Below are positions 5,549-8,416 of a DNA stretch of 8,416 nucleotides, piece after piece. The notes beneath the pieces are model-generated. The model worked only from the letters and a program-made list of their open reading frames with translations. It was not told the DNA's origin and did not search any database. The DNA is from JAICLL01 sp035252155. Lineage in GTDB: Bacteria > Planctomycetota > Planctomycetia > Pirellulales > JAICIG01. Position 1 is the first letter of the stretch. Every line of letters starts with the position of its first letter. Made by a program: the position numbers and the translations under genes. Where the stretch lies: contig DATFDL010000683.1 in the NCBI GenBank assembly GCA_035252155.1, positions 1-8,416 of the forward strand. Reading direction: 5' to 3'.

Positions 5549-5977
5549 ATGAAAGTCATGGTTCTCGTCAAAGCCACCAAAGATTCTGAGGCGGGCGTGA
5601 TGCCCAGCCAGCAGCTACTCGCGGAGATGGGCAAATTTAACGAGGAGCTCGTCAAGGCGGGCGTGATGCTGGCGGGCGAAGGACTACGCCCCACCGCTCA
5701 AGGCAAGCGTGTCCGGTTCTCCGGCCAGCAGCGGACCGTGATGGACGGTCCCTTTGCCGAAACGAAAGAACTGGTCGCCGGCTTCTGGTTGTGGAAGGTG
5801 AATTCGATGGAGGAAGCCGTCGAGTGGATGATGCGTTGCCCGAATCCGCACCACTCCGAGGGCGAGATCGAAATTCGCCCGGTGTTCGATTTCGAGGACT
5901 TCGCGCCGAATGATCCCTCAGGTGAATTGCGCGCGGCCGATGCACGGTTGCGCGAGCAGATAGTCACGAAGCAATAG
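5549..5977 (+). CDS. DGPF/YCII-related protein 4 with C-terminal extension
   Basis: A 142-residue DGPF/YCII protein. The ATG at 5549 is chosen over an in-frame ATG at 5450, which is inside the DoxX gene; GGAG (5537-5540) is eight bases upstream, and the protein begins MKVMVLVKATKDSEAG, as expected for the family. The signature VMDGPFAETKELVAGFW starts near residue 64 and is followed by the helix SMEEAVEWMMRCPNP, a GEIEIRPVF strand and an added acidic/charged helix (about 115-142). This form, with an N-terminal helix containing MGKFNEELVKAG and the longer C-terminus, is the common PhnB/YCII-like subgroup seen beside ECF42 factors. It is the last gene of operon 2. The following 234-base gap holds a separate candidate promoter for the sugar operon. 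Confidence 0.92.
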   Translation: MKVMVLVKATKDSEAGVMPSQQLLAEMGKFNEELVKAGVMLAGEGLRPTAQGKRVRFSGQQRTVMDGPFAETKELVAGFWLWKVNSMEEAVEWMMRCPNPHHSEGEIEIRPVFDFEDFAPNDPSGELRAADARLREQIVTKQ

Positions 5978-6095
5978 ACGCCTCACTCAAGTCGTTTGAG
6001 GAACATGGATTGCGGCTGGACGGGGAAGGAAACCCAGCGGCGAGCATCTGACGGCAGGTGAGGCGGGTGATATCGCCGGTTTTGCGATGGTAATC

Positions 6096-6124
6096 TTGAC
6101 GGCTGATTTGGACGGTTGTTAAAC
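6096..6124 (+). promoter_or_regulatory. Possible housekeeping-type promoter for the NeuB operon
   Basis: TTGACG (6096-6101) and TTAAAC (6119-6124) are separated by 17 bases. The -35 match to TTGACA is good (5 of 6) and the -10 match is weak (3 of 6 to TATAAT). It is the most promoter-like sequence in the gap 5978-6211 and is suitably placed, with the start codon at 6212. It does not resemble the ECF42-type sites P1 and P2. Confidence 0.3.
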
Positions 6125-6129
6125 TCGCC

Positions 6130-6180
6130 GTCCCCCGGCGGATGAGAATGCCGCCCTAGCCAACGAGCTCGGCGGGGGAC
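6130..6180 (+). other. Nested inverted repeats in the leader of the NeuB operon
   Basis: GTCCCCCG (6130-6137) pairs with CGGGGGAC (6173-6180). A competing inner stem GGCGG (6137-6141) with CCGCC (6151-6155) shares one base with the outer arm, so two alternative folds are possible. The structure ends 17 bases before the AAGGA ribosome site. No T-run follows. On the minus strand the inner hairpin is preceded by CTAG, close to but not the same as the GTAG header of the repeats elsewhere in the window. Confidence 0.35.
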
Positions 6181-6211
6181 AAGGGGACCACGGCGGGAAA
6201 GGATTCCGGCG

Positions 6212-7261
6212 ATGCAGCCAGCGGCGATCGTGATCGGCCAGCGCGTGATCGGCCACACCGGGCCGGCCTTGGTCATCGCCGAGATCGGGCAAAACCACAA
6301 CGGCAGCCTGGCCCTGGCCGAGCAATTGATCGACGCTGCCGCCTGGGCCGGCGCCGATGCCGTAAAGCTCGTCAAGCGCGACCTGGAGAGCGAACTTTCG
6401 CGCGAAGCCCGCCGCCGGCATTATGACAGCCGGCATGCCTTCGGCCGCACCTACGGCGACCATCGCCGGGCTCTGGAGCTTTCGGCCGACGACCACGCCC
6501 GTTTATCGCGCCGAGCGGCTGAACACGGGCTGATCTATCTGGCCACCGCCTGCGATCTGCCCAGCGCGGGCTTGCTCGACGGGCTGGGGGTGGCGGCCTT
6601 CAAAATCGCCTCGCGCGATCTGGCCAATCTGCCGCTCCTGGCCGATGTGGCCGGCCGTGGCAAGCCCGTGATTCTGTCGACTGGGATGTCGGCATTCGAC
6701 GAAGTCGATGCGGCCGTCGCGGTGCTCCGCGAGCAAGACTGCCGCTTCATTTTGCTGCAATGTACGTCGCTCTACCCGACGCCGTTCGAGCAGGTGCATC
6801 TGCGGAGCATGAACGCCCTGGCCGAGCGATACGGCTCGCTGGTTGGTTTTTCGGACCACACGCCCGGCGTGTTGTTGCCGCCGGTGGCGGTGGCGTTGGG
6901 CGCGGCGGTGATCGAAAAGCATTTGACGCTCGACCGCAATCTGAAAGGCACCGACCACGCCTGCTCGCTCGAGCCGGATGAATTTCGGCAGCTTGTTCAT
7001 GACGTCCGGCGGGTCGAAGCGGCGCTGGGGCGGGCCGATAAGCCCGTGGCCGATGGCGTGGAAACCGTCCGCGCCAAGCTGGGCCGCAGCCTTGTTACCC
7101 GCACGCCGCTGCCGGCCGGCACCCGGCTGGAAGAGCCGATGCTCACGCTCAAGTGTCCCGGCGACGGGCTGTCGTGGTTCGACCGCCGGCAAGTGGTCGG
7201 CCGCCGGCTGAAGCGCGACCTGCCCGCCGATGAAAAACTTTCGCTCGACGATATCGCCTAA
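6212..7261 (+). CDS. NeuB-family nonulosonic (sialic) acid synthase-like protein with SAF domain
   Basis: A 349-residue cytoplasmic enzyme of the N-acetylneuraminate synthase family, which condenses phosphoenolpyruvate with an amino-sugar to make nine-carbon sialic-type acids. The TIM-barrel (about 18-260) shows AEIGQNHNG (23-31), KIASRDLANLPLL (131-143), ILSTGMS (154-160), GFSDHT (212-217) and EKHLTLDR (235-242). His216 and His237 correspond to the metal-binding histidines of the characterised meningococcal enzyme. The KLVKRD and TYGDHRRALEL segments mark a recognised KRD-type subgroup. A C-terminal SAF (antifreeze-like) domain spans about 287-347. Start ATG 6212 has AAGGA (6199-6203) eight bases upstream. 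Its TAA stop shares one base with the next gene's ATG (TAATG), implying translational coupling. Which sugar it makes (sialic, legionaminic, pseudaminic or another) cannot be told from sequence. Confidence 0.9.
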   Translation: MQPAAIVIGQRVIGHTGPALVIAEIGQNHNGSLALAEQLIDAAAWAGADAVKLVKRDLESELSREARRRHYDSRHAFGRTYGDHRRALELSADDHARLSRRAAEHGLIYLATACDLPSAGLLDGLGVAAFKIASRDLANLPLLADVAGRGKPVILSTGMSAFDEVDAAVAVLREQDCRFILLQCTSLYPTPFEQVHLRSMNALAERYGSLVGFSDHTPGVLLPPVAVALGAAVIEKHLTLDRNLKGTDHACSLEPDEFRQLVHDVRRVEAALGRADKPVADGVETVRAKLGRSLVTRTPLPAGTRLEEPMLTLKCPGDGLSWFDRRQVVGRRLKRDLPADEKLSLDDIA

Positions 7262-7980
7262 TGAAACCACCGAGCCAAGCCAATCTGCGGGGGCTGTTGT
7301 TCGAGATGGACGACGTGTTGCACGACGCCACCGCCTGGCGGCGCTGGCTGTTGCAGCTCTTGTCCCGCATGGGTTTGAACACCAGGTATCGCAGTTTCTT
7401 CCGCGTCTGGGACGGCGAGTACCTGGACGACGTGCATTGCGGCCGGCGCGAAATGGGCGAGGCGTTTCGGTCGTTCCTGTTGTCGGCGGGGCTGACGCAC
7501 GCCCAGATCGACGAGGTGGTGGCGGCTGGGCAGGCCCGCAAGCGGCATCTCGATGCCACGTTGCGTCCGCTGCCGGGCGTGCGAACAACGGTTGCTCGTC
7601 TGGCCGAACGCGGCGTGGCGCTGGGTGTGTTGACCGATTCGGACCGCCGCGGCGACGAACTGCGGCAGACGCTGGTGCGGCTGGGACTCGGCGAACGCTT
7701 CTCGGTCGTGCTCTCGTCGCTCGATTTAGAACACACCAAGCCCGACGTTCTCTGCTATCGTTCGGCCTTGGCCTTGATGGGATTGGAGCCTCATCACGTG
7801 GCCTTTGTGGGTCACAGCGCCGAAGACCTGAACGGCGCTCGGCGAGCGGGGTTGCGGACGGTGGCGTTCCATCGGGCGGCCGGTGTGGCGGCCCGCCATC
7901 ATCTGAATCGCTTCGACGAATTGCTCGGGCTGGTCGAGCCGGGCCTGGCGCGAGCTGGCGCTTTTACGGGGGCCGCCTGA
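7261..7980 (+). CDS. HAD-superfamily hydrolase-like protein with altered catalytic motifs
   Basis: A 239-residue protein with the HAD phosphatase fold and a helical cap (about 22-100). Motif I reads FEMDDVL (14-20) instead of DxDx(T/V)L, so Glu15 replaces the Asp that normally forms the phospho-enzyme; Asp17, the general acid/base, is kept. Motif II Thr125 (GVLTDS) and motif III Lys160 (HTKPD) are intact. Motif IV is GHSAEDLNGA (184-193), with His185 where Asp normally helps bind magnesium, although Glu188 and Asp189 remain. The codons (GAG and CAC) are unambiguous. The protein may be a changed or dead phosphatase, or a binding/regulatory protein. Its ATG overlaps the NeuB stop by one base and the next gene starts 2 bases after its stop, so the three genes form one unit. 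NeuB pathways often need a HAD phosphatase for the 9-phosphate sugar, so a role there is a reasonable guess but is weakened by the missing nucleophile. Confidence 0.87.
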   Translation: MKPPSQANLRGLLFEMDDVLHDATAWRRWLLQLLSRMGLNTRYRSFFRVWDGEYLDDVHCGRREMGEAFRSFLLSAGLTHAQIDEVVAAGQARKRHLDATLRPLPGVRTTVARLAERGVALGVLTDSDRRGDELRQTLVRLGLGERFSVVLSSLDLEHTKPDVLCYRSALALMGLEPHHVAFVGHSAEDLNGARRAGLRTVAFHRAAGVAARHHLNRFDELLGLVEPGLARAGAFTGAA

Positions 7981-7982
7981 AG

Positions 7983-8416
7983 ATGCAGATCTTCGCGCGG
8001 CGCGAATTGGCGGAGCCGCCACAAGGTAGTCACGGCCCTTGTGGCCGGCCGCCGGTGGAATTTGCGGACCGGTCGGGTAGTCCCGGCCCTTGTGGCCGGC
8101 CGCCGGGTGGTCTCACCAGCCGGGCACAAGGCCCGGGGCTACCGACCGATGAGCCTGCCCTGCTGTTGGAAGGAAGTTGGCCGGACGAGGAACGCGGCAG
8201 AGACCGCTGGTCGCTCGACGATGCGATCGACTCGCGATTCGCATGGATCGATCGCTGGGCGGCGAAACACGCTGAACGATTGGCGCAGCGGTATCCAAGC
8301 GCCGGCAACGACGACCGGCCGACGCTGGCGTATCTCAACGAGCTTGCGCTGCGATATTTTCTGGTCAAGCTGCTGCGCGTGGTGGCGTTTTTCGACGAAG
8401 TCTGCCCGCCGACGCG
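7983..8416 (+). CDS. Unidentified protein, third gene of the NeuB operon (3' end outside window)
   Basis: An open frame starting at ATG 7983, two bases after the HAD stop codon, and running without a stop to the window edge (144 complete codons). I do not recognise a family. Residues 1-13 (MQIFARRELAEPP) look like a normal N-terminus. Residues 15-54 are encoded by palindromic repeats and contain two copies of GS(H/P)GPCGRPP (15-24 and 32-41). From about residue 56 the sequence becomes ordinary coding sequence again, with charged and then amphipathic helices (WSLDDAIDSRFAWIDRWAA, then LAYLNELALRYFLVKLLRVV). No clear Shine-Dalgarno precedes 7983, as expected for a coupled start. A downstream start after the repeats is possible, but no in-frame ATG or GTG with a ribosome site lies between the repeats and the helical part. 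The other plus-strand frame open here gives Arg/Ser/Cys-rich nonsense. Position suggests a role with NeuB in surface sugar metabolism. Confidence 0.65.
   Translation, partial: MQIFARRELAEPPQGSHGPCGRPPVEFADRSGSPGPCGRPPGGLTSRAQGPGLPTDEPALLLEGSWPDEERGRDRWSLDDAIDSRFAWIDRWAAKHAERLAQRYPSAGNDDRPTLAYLNELALRYFLVKLLRVVAFFDEVCPPT
8025..8143. repeat. In-frame array of three GTAG-headed REP-like hairpins (two direct, one inverted)
   Basis: Positions 8025-8055 and 8076-8106 are direct repeats, 30 of 31 bases identical, at a 51-base period (17 codons, so the frame is kept). A third copy lies inverted at 8119-8143, matching the second copy at 22 of 25 positions. Each copy reads GTAG, two bases, a GC stem, loop CTTGT, and the closing stem: CGGCC/GGCCG (copy 1), CCGGCC/GGCCGG (copy 2), CCGGGC/GCCCGG (copy 3). 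Two of the three differences between copies 2 and 3 form one compensatory stem pair. The array lies inside the coding sequence that starts at 7983. Confidence 0.75.

Noticed and set aside
6675..6700. A further TGTCGA with CGAC downstream, resembling the ECF42-type promoters
   Set aside because: The spacer is 16 bases, not 17; the extended flanks (TT, CGCCGTT) are missing; and it lies deep within the NeuB coding sequence (encoding the LSTGMS region), so chance is the better explanation.
6503..7588. A long minus-strand open frame (361 codons) opposite NeuB and the HAD gene
   Set aside because: It has Arg/Pro/Gln-rich low-complexity composition and no recognisable domain, and covers two well-supported genes on the other strand. 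Long antisense frames are common in GC-rich DNA.
8025..8143. Possible CRISPR array, because of regularly spaced near-identical repeats
   Set aside because: There are only two direct copies plus one inverted copy, the single spacer is short (20 bases), and the units are GTAG-headed hairpins inside a coding frame. No cas genes are present.
7981..8416. Another plus-strand frame open to the window end without a stop
   Set aside because: It lacks an ATG near its start and encodes Arg/Trp/Cys/Ser-rich sequence; the frame from ATG 7983 has normal codon use and amphipathic helices.

Overview
The window looks like chromosomal DNA from a GC-rich planctomycete, probably a Pirellulales-type bacterium. 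That placement is an inference from base composition, the metalloprotease plus putative-Ig architecture, the large ECF sigma factor with a C-terminal extension, and the abundant GTAG-headed palindromic repeats. No rRNA, tRNA or other marker gene is present to confirm it.

Layout. (1) Positions 1-1473 hold the 3' part of a zinc-metalloprotease-like gene with a C-terminal putative Ig domain; it enters from outside the window. (2) Positions 1545-5977 are the core: an ECF42-type sigma factor gene on the minus strand (3195-4442) lying between two plus-strand operons. Operon 1 is a secreted lipocalin-like protein followed by two DGPF/YCII proteins (1633-2993). Operon 2 is DGPF/YCII, DoxX-like membrane protein, DGPF/YCII (4699-5977). 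Both operons are preceded by nearly the same promoter-like sequence, TGTCGATT-N8-CGCCGTTCG(T/A)CT, which fits the ECF42 consensus as I remember it. The simplest reading is one regulon: a sigma factor and six targets served by two promoters. No anti-sigma gene is visible. (3) Positions 6212-8416 carry a tightly packed plus-strand operon: a NeuB-family synthase, a HAD-fold protein with altered catalytic motifs, and the start of an unidentified gene that runs off the right edge. It probably makes or modifies a nonulosonic-acid-type surface sugar.

A second theme is repeats. Six hairpin units at three loci (3054-3143, 5055-5078, 8025-8143) each begin with GTAG directly before the stem, the hallmark of bacterial REP elements. 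The three loci use different stem sequences. Two loci carry inverted pairs (REPIN-like) with stem base changes that compensate each other. One locus lies in frame inside the N-terminal coding sequence of the last gene, and one provides the stop codon of a DGPF gene.

No gap between genes exceeds 300 bases. The largest (2994-3194, 4443-4698, 5978-6211) hold the repeats and promoter candidates listed.
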